Part shown: one piece after another, positions 26,060 to 35,211 of the stretch
How the letters are laid out: every line of letters begins with the position of its first letter
How positions within the stretch are numbered: the stretch's first letter is position 1
Assembly: GCF_009805705.1 (NCBI RefSeq)
Contig: NZ_VSMB01000005.1
Coordinates: forward strand, 62,001-126,000
Direction of reading: 5' to 3'
Origin: Ruania rhizosphaerae
GTDB lineage: Bacteria > Actinomycetota > Actinomycetes > Actinomycetales > Beutenbergiaceae
DNA length: 64,000 nt
The notes under the pieces: model-generated
What the model was told of the DNA's origin: nothing
The model's database searches: none
What the model saw: the letters and a program-made list of their open reading frames with translations, nothing else
Program-made: the position numbers and the translations under genes

Positions 26060-26777
26060 GGAGTACGTACCCCACGCCGCGTTTGGTGTGGATCAACGAT
26101 CCGGACGGTGAGGACTCGGCGAACGGGGCGTCCACCTTGCGGCGCAGATAGGAGATGTAGGACTCCACGATGGCGCCGTCGCCACCCCAGTTGTAGGCCC
26201 AGACATGGTCGAGGATCTGCGCCTTCGACAGCACCCGGCCGGCATTGAGCATCAGATAGCGCAGCAGTGTGAACTCGGTGGGGGAGAGGTCGATCTCCTC
26301 ACCGGCACGGCGCACCTCGTGCGCATCGTCGTCCATCACCAGGTCACCAACCCGCAGCAGCGATTCCTCCTCGGCTACTGCAGCCGTCTGGGCACGGCGC
26401 AGCACCGCGCGAATCCGGGCGATCACCTCATCCAGGCTGAAGGGCTTGGTCACATAGTCGTCGCCGCCGACGGTCAGGCCGGCCACCTTGTCGCCGGTGT
26501 CGTCCTTGGCAGTGAGGAACAGCACCGGTACGTGCGTACCGTTCTGGCGCAGCCGCCGGGTCACGGCGAAACCGTCGAGATCGGGCAGCATCACGTCCAG
26601 CACGATCAGATCGGGGTCACACTCGCGCGCCAGGCGCAGTGCTTCCTGCCCGTCGGCGGCGACGCTCACCTCGAAGCCGGCGAACCTGAGGGAGGCCGAG
26701 AGCAGCTCGCGGATGTTCGGCTCGTCGTCGACCACCAGCAACCGCGCCTCGGCGGAGGTGTCCTGTGCTGTGCTCAT
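26049..26777 (-). CDS. OmpR-family response regulator
   Basis: The product is 242 residues from the ATG at 26777. The receiver domain has acidic DDE near 17-19, phospho-acceptor Asp in LIVLDVMLPDLDGF, and Lys in VTKPF. The C-terminal winged helix carries LSPTEFTLLRYLMLNAGRVLS and RRKVD. It is the partner of the kinase that overlaps its 3' end. Direct and inverted CGATTAT-containing repeats lie about 120-165 bases upstream. Confidence 0.93.
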   Translation of the reverse strand: MSTAQDTSAEARLLVVDDEPNIRELLSASLRFAGFEVSVAADGQEALRLARECDPDLIVLDVMLPDLDGFAVTRRLRQNGTHVPVLFLTAKDDTGDKVAGLTVGGDDYVTKPFSLDEVIARIRAVLRRAQTAAVAEEESLLRVGDLVMDDDAHEVRRAGEEIDLSPTEFTLLRYLMLNAGRVLSKAQILDHVWAYNWGGDGAIVESYISYLRRKVDAPFAESSPSGSLIHTKRGVGYVLREQ

Positions 26778-26891
26778 GGCTCCAGTCTGCGCGCGATGGC
26801 TGGATGTTTCCTGGGAAGGTGCTGGGAGTTGCCTACGTCGCGGTGCTCGATTCCAGGAGAAGGGTCCGAAAGTGAGGGTCAACCCCGTTCA

Positions 26892-26941
26892 GGGGCCGAT
26901 TATTCGACCCCTGAGAGGGGGCGACCCCGATTATCGGGCCC
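26892..26941. promoter_or_regulatory. Repeat cluster upstream of the response-regulator gene
   Basis: CGATTAT occurs at 26897-26903 and 26928-26934, 31 bp apart. Each lies in a dyad: GGCCGA-TTAT-TCGACC at 26894-26909, and the perfect CCCGAT-T-ATCGGG at 26926-26938. Candidate response-regulator binding sites for autoregulation; a terminator for the upstream NYN gene is the alternative. Confidence 0.4.
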
Positions 26942-27015
26942 ATGGAGCGGCTCGGCCCTGAGTGTGGGCCCGCGAACCCGTCGGAACTCGGCCCCGTCGG
27001 CTCCGCGACCGGCTG

Positions 27016-27588
27016 CTACAGGTAGCGCGCCGGGTCGAAGGAGGCGAGCGGGATGATGCGCACGCGCGGCAGTGGCACAGTGAAGGCGTGGATGTCATCC
27101 TCCAGGTCCACCACCTCCAGGCCGCGGTCGGCCAGCTCGGCGAACTGGAGGTTGACGAACTCCCGGAACGCGATGAGGCCGACCCGGCGCTCGCCGTCCA
27201 GCAAGTCCTCGACCTGGGGGAGGAAGTCGCCGTCGTGGCTGGCCAACAGCACGTCCCCGGGCCGTGAGCGCAACTCGGCGAGCGTGCGCTGGATACCGAT
27301 GTCGACGACCTTCTCGCCCGGATCGCCTGACAGCGGGATCGGGTGGTAGCCCATCGCGAGCAGCGCCTGCACGAAACTCATCGGCATCTGGCCGTTGGTG
27401 GCGTTGAGGAAGAACAGCGCCGTGACCGGATTGCCCCAGCGCGAGCGCGCGTGCTCGGTGATCCGATCCCAGCGCGGGCGTTCGTCCGGGTTGGGGCGGC
27501 GTCCCAGCACGCTCATCCCGAGGGTGGCGTCGATGTTCTCACCGTCCACCAGCAGATAGGTGCGGGGGCCGTCCGGGGTCTGCGACAT
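27016..27588 (-). CDS. NYN domain (LabA/PIN-like) RNase-family protein
   Basis: The product is 190 residues. VDGENID near 14-20, DIGIQRTLAEL (middle Asp) and LASHDGDFLPQVEDL are the acidic motifs of the NYN/PIN-like fold, consistent with a metal-dependent ribonuclease. Length is normal for single-domain LabA-like proteins. It follows pspA on the same strand, separated by a 189-bp region with a long hairpin, so it is probably transcribed separately. Confidence 0.85.
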   Translation of the reverse strand: MSQTPDGPRTYLLVDGENIDATLGMSVLGRRPNPDERPRWDRITEHARSRWGNPVTALFFLNATNGQMPMSFVQALLAMGYHPIPLSGDPGEKVVDIGIQRTLAELRSRPGDVLLASHDGDFLPQVEDLLDGERRVGLIAFREFVNLQFAELADRGLEVVDLEDDIHAFTVPLPRVRIIPLASFDPARYL

Positions 27589-27641
27589 GGACCCACAGTA
27601 GTGCGCAGCGTGGGTGGTGCCATCGACACCACCCCACGAAG

Positions 27642-27695
27642 AAATCCCTCGTCGATGTGGCTGGTCATGTGACCAGCCACATCGACGAGGGATTT
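27642..27695. repeat. Perfect 26-bp-arm palindrome between pspA and the NYN gene
   Basis: Arms 27642-27667 and 27670-27695 are exactly complementary with only two bases between them. A second stem (27703-27708 with 27712-27717) lies next to it, then several GGCGCGTC/GCGCGTC direct repeats at about 27732-27775. It lies after the pspA stop in the direction of transcription, so a terminator role fits, but there is no U-run and the perfection is striking. Confidence 0.8.
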
Positions 27696-27777
27696 CGGGT
27701 GGGGGCGCGAAGCGCCCGGGGTGACGTCAGCGGCGCGTCGGGCCGGCGCGTCAGTCGCGCGTCAGCCGGCGCGTGCC

Positions 27778-28515
27778 TCAGCTGCCGATCTGCCCGGCCG
27801 CACCGCCCGACTTCAGCGCTGCCAGGCGTGCCTCCACCTCGAGCGTGTCACCGGTGGTCTCCAGCTCGTCGAACTGAGCGTCGAGCGAGCTGGCAGCGAT
27901 CTCCGCCTGTCCGGCCACCAGGGCTTCCTGACGGCGCACCTGTTCCTCGTAGCGGGAGAGCTCGCTCGTGGGGTCGAGCACGTTGATCGAGGACACGGCC
28001 TCCTGCACCTTCGCCTGTGCCTCGGCCGACTTGGCGCGTGCGGCGAGCTGATCCCGCTTCACCTTGAGCTGCCCGAGCTTGTCCTTCATCACGGCGAGGC
28101 CGTTCTTCAGCTTCTCCACGACCTCGTTCTGGGAGGCGAGGATCGGCTCGGCCTGCTTGACCTCGCGCTCGAACTCCAGCTGCTTGCCGAGTGCCACCTT
28201 GGCGAGGTTGTCGTAGCGGTCGGCTCCGGCCGCGTCGTTCGCCTGACGCATCTCGTCGGCCTTGCGGGAGGCGGCCAGCGCCTTGTTCCCCCACTCGCGC
28301 ACGGCGGCGACGTCGTCGTGGTAGTCCTGCTCGGCCAGGCGCAGGTTGCCGATGGTCTGGGCCACGGCCTGCTCGGCCTCGGCGATGTTGTTGGTGTAGT
28401 CGCGCACGAGCTGATCGAGCATCTTCTGCGGGTCTTCGGCGCGGTCGATCAGGGAGTTGATGTTCGCCCGGGTGAGCTGGGCGATCCGGCCGAGGATGGT
28501 CTGCTTCTCCGTCAT
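27778..28515 (-). CDS. pspA: PspA/IM30 family protein
   Basis: The product is 245 residues and almost entirely alpha-helical. The N-terminal amphipathic helix and IDRAEDPQKMLDQLVRDY block are typical of the family, and long coiled coils fill residues 25-220. PspA proteins form ESCRT-III-like membrane scaffolds that protect the envelope under stress. It lies 85 bases downstream of the TPM-domain gene, on the same strand, a pairing seen in other actinobacteria. Confidence 0.92.
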   Translation of the reverse strand: MTEKQTILGRIAQLTRANINSLIDRAEDPQKMLDQLVRDYTNNIAEAEQAVAQTIGNLRLAEQDYHDDVAAVREWGNKALAASRKADEMRQANDAAGADRYDNLAKVALGKQLEFEREVKQAEPILASQNEVVEKLKNGLAVMKDKLGQLKVKRDQLAARAKSAEAQAKVQEAVSSINVLDPTSELSRYEEQVRRQEALVAGQAEIAASSLDAQFDELETTGDTLEVEARLAALKSGGAAGQIGS

Positions 28516-28600
28516 GGACGGTCCTTTCGCGTGAAAGTCGGGTCTGTCTCGTGATGTTCAACGTGCGAGTACCCGAGATCGTCTCGGGCGGGTGTCCCTC

Positions 28601-30703
28601 TCAGAAGCGACCACCACCTCCTCGTCCGCGGCCACCGCCGCCTCCGAAACCGCCGCCGAAGCCGCCTCCGCCGCCGCGCGAGCGACTGCCGCCGAAGCCA
28701 CCGTTGAAACCGCCACCGAAGCCGCCGAGACCGCCGAGCCCGCCGCCTCTGCTACGACCGCCCCCGAGTGTCTGGCCGAGGATGCCGCCGAGGATCAGCG
28801 AACCGACATCGACCCCGGATCCTCCGCGCCGCCCGTAGCTGCTGCGACCGCCGTATCCGCTGCCACCGAAGCCACCGTCATGGTGGCTCTCCTCCCAGCG
28901 GCGTACGTCCGCGTGAGCGAGGTCGCGTGCCTGCGAGGCTGCGTGCCAGGCGTTGTTGATCCGTTCGATGGTGCGGGCAGGATCGGACTCCCGATCGGTG
29001 CGCGCCTGCCCGAGCAGATCCGTCGCATCGGCCAGCCGGGTGCGCGCCTGCGGGCCGATGGCCCCGCGATGGGTCTCGATGTAGGCGTTGACCTGCCGGA
29101 TGAGGTCCTCAGTCCGTTGCAACCCGGCCGGGATCTTCGCGACCGCTCGTTGCCGGGACTCGGCCTCCTCCCGGTGAGGTGCCAGGGCGTCGTCGAGGGC
29201 ATCCTCGGCTCCGGTGATCTCGGCGAGAGCGGCGATCGGGTCCCCGCTCTCGCGGGCCGCCTCGGCCTGCTCGATCGCGGCATGCGCTCGCGGGAGCAGT
29301 CCCTGCACCCGCGAGTCCTGGCCGGCGAGCCGCTCCACATCCACCAGGTCGGCCCGGATGGAGGCCAGGGCCGGATCCAGCTTCGAGCGGGCCTCCGCCA
29401 GCTGCAGGCTGCCGTGGTGCACCGACTCGACCAGTGCCACGGCCTGGCCGAGTGCGTCTTCGGCGGTGCGCACATAGGCCACCGCCCCGCTTCGGTCCTC
29501 CTCGGCGAGCCGGTCGCGACCGGCTCGCACCGCCTCCGTCGCAGCCGTGAGGAGCTGACGCGCCTGGTCGGGCGCCTTGGCCACCGACTCCAGCGCCGTG
29601 GCCGGATACGTGGCACGCAGCTGGCCGAGCGCGTGCTCGGCCGGGCCGATGGTGTCGGCGATCTCCTGGACGCGCTGCTCGATCTCATCGAGCGCTTGCG
29701 GAGCGCGGGCTTGCACATTGCGCAGTTCGGCGAAGCCCTCCGCCTGGTCATCCAGGGCCTGGTCCGCCTCGTCGCAGAGGGTGAGAATGCGGATGAGCTG
29801 GGCACGTTGCTCAGACTCTGAGGTCGCAGACCCGGCACCCTCGAGCCGGTTCTGCGTCGCGAACGCCTCACCCAACTGCTTCTTCGCACCGTCCAGCGTC
29901 GAACGGAACTCCTGGATCGCCTGCAAACCGAACTGCGCTTCGGCGAAGGCGAGTTCCTGCTCGGAGCTGCGGACGGCGTCGTCCAGGGCAACCAGGGCCG
30001 AGCCGGCCCGCTGCTCCAGCTCTGGTAACGGCACCTGCGCCAGCTGTGCCTCCAGCGAATCCGGCGGAGGCGGTGGCGTCGCAGGCCGTCCGGACGCGCC
30101 GCCCCGGGCTGGAGCGCCCGCCCGCCGCCGCGAGCGCGACCAGGAGCGCAGCACCACGACGGCGATGATGACGACCACACCGCCACCGAGCAGCCACCAG
30201 ATCGTCGATCCGCCCGATCCACCTGACCCCCCGGTCGCCTCGTCCCGCAGCCCGTCGGCGAACGCGATCGCGGCCCCGGACCAGTCGTCGGTGGCCAGGT
30301 AGTTCTCGGCGTCGGCCGCGACCCGTTGGACCTGGGCGTCGGTGAGTGGGAAGCCTTGGTCCAGCGACCAGGAGTACGCGCGGTCCTCGACGGCGACCGC
30401 GAGCAGCGCGTCGTTGACCCCCAGGTCGGACATGAGGGCCGTCTCGTCCGCCCAGGCCTGCGCTGTCGCCCCGTCGAAGGAGTCCACGTAGACCACGAAC
30501 AGGTCCAGATCGGTCTCCGTGGCAAGCCGCTCGGTCGCGGCCTCGACGTCCGTATCCGCCGAGAGGACCGCATCGGAGGTGCGGTCCTCCACGTGACTTC
30601 CCACACGGAAGGGCTCCTCCGCCAGCCCGGGCGCCGCCGTCAGCAATGTCAGGATCCCGGCAGAGGCGGCGACGGCGAGCAGGCGCGAGATGGTGCGGTT
30701 CAC
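28601..30703 (-). CDS. TPM domain membrane protein with coiled-coil and Gly-rich tail
   Basis: The product is 700 residues. It has a signal peptide (1-28, ending GLA), a TPM domain at about 35-160 (DLDLFVVYVDSF, NDALLAVAVEDRAYS, GAAIAFADGLR), and a Gly/Ser linker and membrane helix at about 169-188. The cytoplasmic helical region at about 220-620 is Ala/Glu/Arg-rich. The last 70 residues are Gly-rich with Ser/Arg/Phe. TPM domains occur in YgcG-like proteins linked to membrane or photosystem repair. Probably expressed with pspA and acting at the membrane. Low-complexity ends open long false frames opposite. Confidence 0.82.
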   Translation of the reverse strand: MNRTISRLLAVAASAGILTLLTAAPGLAEEPFRVGSHVEDRTSDAVLSADTDVEAATERLATETDLDLFVVYVDSFDGATAQAWADETALMSDLGVNDALLAVAVEDRAYSWSLDQGFPLTDAQVQRVAADAENYLATDDWSGAAIAFADGLRDEATGGSGGSGGSTIWWLLGGGVVVIIAVVVLRSWSRSRRRAGAPARGGASGRPATPPPPPDSLEAQLAQVPLPELEQRAGSALVALDDAVRSSEQELAFAEAQFGLQAIQEFRSTLDGAKKQLGEAFATQNRLEGAGSATSESEQRAQLIRILTLCDEADQALDDQAEGFAELRNVQARAPQALDEIEQRVQEIADTIGPAEHALGQLRATYPATALESVAKAPDQARQLLTAATEAVRAGRDRLAEEDRSGAVAYVRTAEDALGQAVALVESVHHGSLQLAEARSKLDPALASIRADLVDVERLAGQDSRVQGLLPRAHAAIEQAEAARESGDPIAALAEITGAEDALDDALAPHREEAESRQRAVAKIPAGLQRTEDLIRQVNAYIETHRGAIGPQARTRLADATDLLGQARTDRESDPARTIERINNAWHAASQARDLAHADVRRWEESHHDGGFGGSGYGGRSSYGRRGGSGVDVGSLILGGILGQTLGGGRSRGGGLGGLGGFGGGFNGGFGGSRSRGGGGGFGGGFGGGGGRGRGGGGRF

Positions 30704-30841
30704 TCCTCGATCTTCGCCGTTCGGCCGCGCCGGCGCAATGACACCCGGAGGGCAGGCCTGACCACATCGGCGCTGCGCCGCACGAACACGGCGTTGTGAC
30801 CGCTGTCACGAGCCGATTGGGTTGTGCCGACATCCGGAGCT

Positions 30842-31603
30842 ATGTTGCCTGCCGTGCCCCAGAATCCTTCCCTCGAACACGTCACTCCGATGGTTACGGT
30901 GATCCAGCACCAGGACGACGTCCCGCTGGGCCTGCTCGCCGAGACCCTGGCCGACGTGGACGTGCGTATCGTGCGACCCGACGCCGGTGACCCGTTGCCC
31001 ACCGCTGCCGAGATCGATGCCCTGATCGTGCTCGGCGGCACCATGGCTGCGATCGACGATGCCGAGCACCCGTGGTTGCCGGCGGTGCGCGACCTGCTGG
31101 CCGATGCCGTCGATCGCGACGTCCCCACACTGGCGATCTGCCTCGGGGCCCAGATGCTTGCCCTCGCCGGTGGCGGGCAGCTCGAGGTGTCGGCGCCGAT
31201 CGGACCCGAGCGTGGCGTAGTCGAGGTGCGGATGCGCCCGGACGCGTACAAGGACCCAGTGCTCGGCCCCCTCGCTGAGGCGATCGGGCGGGACGTGCCG
31301 GTGCCCTCGATGCACAGCGACGCGATCACCGTGCTACCCAAGAGCGCCACCTGGCTCGCGTCCTCGCTGCAGTACCCCTACCAGGCGTTCCGGCTCCGCA
31401 GCGCCCTGGGCCTGCAGTTCCACCCGGAGGCGGACGAGGAGATCATGCGCCGGTGGGCCGTCAGCGAGGGGCTCGACCCCGAGGAACTGGCCTCCGGCTA
31501 TGACAGTCACCGCGAGGCGCTCGCGATGGTGGCCAAGCAGGTCGGAGTCGCGTTCACCGCGCAGATTCGCCGGCAGGTGAGTGCGGCGGGTTTCGGCCTC
31601 TGA
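30842..31603 (+). CDS. Type 1 glutamine amidotransferase
   Basis: The product is about 253 residues. IVLGGTMAAIDD, the nucleophile elbow ICLGAQMLALAGG (Cys) and FHPEADEE (His, Glu) form the class I amidotransferase triad. It is similar to stand-alone GMP-synthase-like amidotransferases; the acceptor is unknown. The start is uncertain: a GTG at 30824, ATG at 30842 and ATG at 30890 are all possible, and the upstream bases suggest a short or absent leader. It meets the hydrolase gene tail-to-tail 7 bases away. Confidence 0.85.
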   Translation: MLPAVPQNPSLEHVTPMVTVIQHQDDVPLGLLAETLADVDVRIVRPDAGDPLPTAAEIDALIVLGGTMAAIDDAEHPWLPAVRDLLADAVDRDVPTLAICLGAQMLALAGGGQLEVSAPIGPERGVVEVRMRPDAYKDPVLGPLAEAIGRDVPVPSMHSDAITVLPKSATWLASSLQYPYQAFRLRSALGLQFHPEADEEIMRRWAVSEGLDPEELASGYDSHREALAMVAKQVGVAFTAQIRRQVSAAGFGL

Positions 31604-31610
31604 CGCGCGC

Positions 31611-32831
31611 TCAGCGCATCGTCTGGTCCAGGAACTCCCACACCCGCGCCTGCAGCTCGGGCCCGAACGCGTGTGGCGCATCCAGGAACACCCCTCGATA
31701 GGCCGATGCTGCCCCCGCCTGCTCGTATCGGGCGGTGATGCGCTCGTGTGCGGCCCGCATGCCCGCGATCGGAAACAGTGCGTCGCGTTCGCCGTAGCCC
31801 ACCAGCAGCGGCCGGGGGGCGGCTGCGGCCGCGATGTCGGGCCAGTCAGCCACCCGCCCGATCCCCGGGTTCATCATCATCCACGTGTGCGTGTGCACGA
31901 AGCCGTCGAGGATCTCCTCGAACGCGGCCATCATGCACAGCACGGCGGCCGCACGCACCCGGTCGCTCAACGCCGTCAGCAAGGCGGCGCGTGCGCCTCC
32001 ACCGGAGAGCCCGAGGACGGCGACCCCTCCGCCCTGTACATCGGCCCGCCTGGCGAGCAGGTCGACGGCGATGAGATCCTCCCGGGCGACCATCCCGCCC
32101 CAGGAGGTGCCCAGCACGCCCAGCAGCTTGGCCATCGCGTCCTCGTGCGGGCCGGCGTGGACGTCGTAGCGTTCGGCCTCACTGAGATCCCGCCCTCCTC
32201 GTTGCGCTTGCGCCTCTGCCTGGGCGAGCTGCAACTCGGCGACGGCCCTCGTGCGGCCGGGCATCGCCGTCACCGGGATGCGCCTGCTGCCCCAGCCGAA
32301 GGCGTCATGGGCGAGCACGGTGTACCCGCGGCGGGCGAGATCGTCGGCCACGGCGCGCCCGCCGTACCCAGTCTCGCGGGTCCGCAGCACCCCGGCTGGC
32401 GTGGGATCGGGCCCGTCAGCCACCTTCTCCTTGCCGACGTACTTCACCCCGCCGTGGCAGTGCAGCACCACGGCCCCGGGGAGCGGGTCGGTCTCGCCGG
32501 CGGGGCGTAGCAGCCGTCCGCGCGCCGGTGACCCGACGCCGGTGTCCCACTCCAGCTCCACCCCGGTGACGCCGTCCCGCGTCCAGGCCGCGACCTCCTG
32601 CGCCTCGGGCAACTCAGGCTCGGTCCATACGCCGAGGGTGTCGATCAACCGCTGCCGGATCTGAGCGCCGGAGGGCTCGTCGGAGCCGAACAGCGGGCCA
32701 TGTGATCGAGCCAGGTCCAACAGGCCGGACAGGCCCGTTAGATCGGCTGGTTCGGCAGGCTCTGGCAGGCGGGTGGGTTCGGTGGGTGCTGTGCGGTCGG
32801 TGTTCACGGTGTGTCCGGTCGTCGGTGGCAT
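31611..32831 (-). CDS. Alpha/beta hydrolase (esterase/dienelactone hydrolase-like)
   Basis: The product is about 406 residues. The nucleophile motif is GLSGGG (about 275), with an Asp in YGERDALFP and His in DAPHAFG, a complete Ser-Asp-His set. An N-terminal helical part precedes VVLHCHGG. There is no signal peptide. It is transcribed divergently from the ABC/GH125 operon and shares its operator region, so it may act on acylated sugars, as acetyl-xylan-esterase-like relatives do; that is inference. The first 40 residues are low complexity and the start may be internal. Confidence 0.75.
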   Translation of the reverse strand: MPPTTGHTVNTDRTAPTEPTRLPEPAEPADLTGLSGLLDLARSHGPLFGSDEPSGAQIRQRLIDTLGVWTEPELPEAQEVAAWTRDGVTGVELEWDTGVGSPARGRLLRPAGETDPLPGAVVLHCHGGVKYVGKEKVADGPDPTPAGVLRTRETGYGGRAVADDLARRGYTVLAHDAFGWGSRRIPVTAMPGRTRAVAELQLAQAEAQAQRGGRDLSEAERYDVHAGPHEDAMAKLLGVLGTSWGGMVAREDLIAVDLLARRADVQGGGVAVLGLSGGGARAALLTALSDRVRAAAVLCMMAAFEEILDGFVHTHTWMMMNPGIGRVADWPDIAAAAAPRPLLVGYGERDALFPIAGMRAAHERITARYEQAGAASAYRGVFLDAPHAFGPELQARVWEFLDQTMR

Positions 32832-32870
32832 CGGTGCTCCGCCCAGCACACTAACGGGTTCTCCGATTTC

Positions 32871-32943
32871 ATGTAAGCGGTTCCATGAGCGGGTATCTAT
32901 GGTTTATAGTCCATCAGGTCATCAGCAAGTAACCGGTTTCACG
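32871..32943. promoter_or_regulatory. Divergent promoter region with two LacI-type operators
   Basis: GTAAGCGGTTCCA (about 32873-32885) and GTAACCGGTTTCA (32929-32941) share the pattern GTAA-CGGTT-CA with the CG core typical of LacI-family operators. They are 56 bp apart, flanking a possible -10 TATAGT at 32905-32910. The fused LacI regulator at 36206-38083 is the obvious candidate to bind here and control both the sugar operon and the divergent hydrolase. Confidence 0.6.
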
Positions 32944-32974
32944 ATGTCGTGACCATGATTCAAGGGAGTCGACG

Positions 32975-34264
32975 ATGACTCAGCTCAGCAGGCGGGGATT
33001 CCTCGCCGCCGCCGGAACGGTCAGCGTGGGAGCGCTGACCGCCTGCGGTTCGAACAGCAGTGGATCGAGCTCGGAAGCCGTTGAGCTCACCGTGATGGCG
33101 TGGGCAGACGCCGGCCAGGCCGAACGCTACGAGCAAGAGTTCGCCACCTTCACCGAGAAGAACCCCGAGATTGCTGTCTCGCTCGAGTGGATGGATGTGG
33201 GCAGCTACCAGGACAAGCTCAACACCCTCTTCGCTGCCGGCGACCCGCCGGACGTGATGTTCATGGTCGGACGATGGCTGGGGGAGTATGCCACCCGCGG
33301 CGTGCTGGCCGACCTGAGCGCTTCGGACCAGCTCGACTTCTCCACGATGAACTCCGGTCTGCTGCTGCAGGGGCAGTACCAGGGAGCGCAGTACGCGGTG
33401 CCGACCGGCTCCACGGCGATCGCGATGATCTACAACACGCGGATCGTTGCCGATGCCGGGCTGGAACTTCCCGACGACCGCACGTGGACGTGGGCGGACT
33501 ATGCCGAGTTCAACGCCCAGATCTACGACGCGACCGGTGTGCACGGTGCCGGCTTCTACGTGCCGTGGTTGCCGACGATCACGCAGTACACGCGCCAGCA
33601 CGGGCAGGATCTGTTCACCACCGACGGCACACTCGGGGTGAGCGGCGAGACGATCACCGAGTACTTCCAGATGATCACCGATATGCGCGCGACCGGGGCC
33701 TTCGCTCCTCCCGGTTCGCTGGAGGACAACGGCACCTCGGTGGAGCAGTCGCCGCTGGGCCGGGACTTCATCGCCTCGCAGATCATCCCCTCGAACACCT
33801 TCGGCGACTACAACTCCGTGATGGGCGGCGATCTGGTGCTGCGCCGGCTGCCCGGTGAGACCGAGGGCCCGCGCCCCGGCTATACGGTGACGCCCACCCT
33901 GCTGTGGTGCCAGGCGGAGGCGTCCGAGCACCCCGCGGAGGCGGCCCGGCTGATCGACTTCCTCACCAACGATCCGGACTCCTTCGCGGCCCGTTCCACG
34001 CTGCTCGGGGTGCCGATCAACGCCGATGTCGCCGAGGAGGTCTCCACCGGCCTCGATGAGGACGCCCATGAGTTCGTCGATTTCACGGTTGCGCTGCAGG
34101 AAGAGGAGCTGGCGCCGTACGAGATGGAACCGGCCGGGGCGGGTGAGGTGCAGAACATCCTCGTGTCCCTGTCCACCGAGGTGGAGTTCGAGCGGATGAC
34201 GCCGCAGCAGGCCGGCGAGGAGTTCATGAGCCAGGCCGGCGCGGCCCTCGAGGATGCGGGCTGA
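32975..34264 (+). CDS. Sugar ABC transporter substrate-binding lipoprotein (family 1)
   Basis: The product is 429 residues. The twin-arginine-like RRGFLAAAG is followed by the lipobox LTAC, so it may be Tat-exported and lipid-anchored. The mature part has the family 1 blocks LTVMAWADAG, NTLFAAGDPPDVMFM, and AVPTGSTAIAMIYNT. AAGGAG-type spacing (AAGGGAG 10 bases before ATG) supports the start. It is the first gene of the operon with GH125, so the ligand is probably an alpha-mannoside or a related oligosaccharide (inference). Confidence 0.9.
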   Translation: MTQLSRRGFLAAAGTVSVGALTACGSNSSGSSSEAVELTVMAWADAGQAERYEQEFATFTEKNPEIAVSLEWMDVGSYQDKLNTLFAAGDPPDVMFMVGRWLGEYATRGVLADLSASDQLDFSTMNSGLLLQGQYQGAQYAVPTGSTAIAMIYNTRIVADAGLELPDDRTWTWADYAEFNAQIYDATGVHGAGFYVPWLPTITQYTRQHGQDLFTTDGTLGVSGETITEYFQMITDMRATGAFAPPGSLEDNGTSVEQSPLGRDFIASQIIPSNTFGDYNSVMGGDLVLRRLPGETEGPRPGYTVTPTLLWCQAEASEHPAEAARLIDFLTNDPDSFAARSTLLGVPINADVAEEVSTGLDEDAHEFVDFTVALQEEELAPYEMEPAGAGEVQNILVSLSTEVEFERMTPQQAGEEFMSQAGAALEDAG

Positions 34265-34269
34265 GCCCG

Positions 34270-35211
34270 ATGGCCACCCTCACCGCTCCGCCTCGCCCGC
34301 GCACGTCTGCCGCTCTCTCAGAACCTTCCCGACGGCGTCGCTCGGCCGGGCAGGACAACGCCGCCTACGTGATGCTCATCCCGTGGGTCATCGGGATGCT
34401 GTTCACCCTGATCCCGTTCGGCGTCTCGCTCTACCTGGCCTTCACCGACTACAACCTGCTCCAGCCGGCCGAGTTCGTGGGCTGGGACAACTTCGTCGCG
34501 TTCGTGAACGATCCCAAGGCGATGACCGCCGCGGAGGTGACGCTGCGGTACACCTTCATCGCGGTTCCCATCTCCCTGGTGGCCGCGCTCGGGGTTGCCC
34601 TGCTGCTGAACCGCGGCGTGCGGGGCCTGAAGTTCTACCGGTCGGCGTTCTACCTGCCGTCCCTGATCGGCGCGAGCGTCGCGATCGTGATGCTGTGGCG
34701 TTCGATCTTCGGCTTCGACGGGATCGTCAACGGGTTCCTCGCCCGGTTCGGGATCGAGGGGCCGAGCTGGACCTCGGACCCCTCCTGGGCGCTGGTCACC
34801 CTCATCACGTTGAGCGTGTGGGGCTTCGGTGCCGCGATGGTGATCTTCCTGGCGGGGCTGCGGCAGATCCCGCGGATGTACTACGAGGCAGCATCGGTGG
34901 ACGGCGCCACCCCGGTCCGGCAGTTCGTGTCGATCACGCTGCCGCTACTGAGCCCGGTGCTGTTCTTCAACCTGGTACTCGGGCTGATCGGGTCGCTGCA
35001 GACCTTCACCCAGGCGTACGTGTTCAGCGGCGGCACCGGCGGCCCGGCCGACTCCACGCTGTTCTTCAACCTCTACCTGTACCAGCAGGGGTTCCAGCAG
35101 TTCGATATGGGCTACGCCTCCGCGCTGGCCTGGGTGATGTTCGTGGTGATCGCCATCTTCACCGCGATCAACTTCCTCGTCTCGACGTATTGGGTCTTCT
35201 ACAATGACTGA
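34270..35211 (+). CDS. Carbohydrate ABC transporter permease (MalF type)
   Basis: The product is 313 residues with six predicted membrane helices and the coupling loop YEAASVDGATPVRQFVSITL at about 205. A 40-residue basic N-terminus precedes the first helix. It starts 5 bases after the binding-protein stop and overlaps the second permease by 8 bases. No ATPase gene is in the operon, so a shared MsmK-type ATPase elsewhere must energise it, as is usual in actinobacteria. Confidence 0.92.
   Translation: MATLTAPPRPRTSAALSEPSRRRRSAGQDNAAYVMLIPWVIGMLFTLIPFGVSLYLAFTDYNLLQPAEFVGWDNFVAFVNDPKAMTAAEVTLRYTFIAVPISLVAALGVALLLNRGVRGLKFYRSAFYLPSLIGASVAIVMLWRSIFGFDGIVNGFLARFGIEGPSWTSDPSWALVTLITLSVWGFGAAMVIFLAGLRQIPRMYYEAASVDGATPVRQFVSITLPLLSPVLFFNLVLGLIGSLQTFTQAYVFSGGTGGPADSTLFFNLYLYQQGFQQFDMGYASALAWVMFVVIAIFTAINFLVSTYWVFYND

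Noticed and set aside
28551-30302. Several plus-strand open frames opposite the TPM-domain gene.
   Set aside because: Pro/Ser/Ala-rich products typical of antisense to Gly- and Ala-rich coding sequence.
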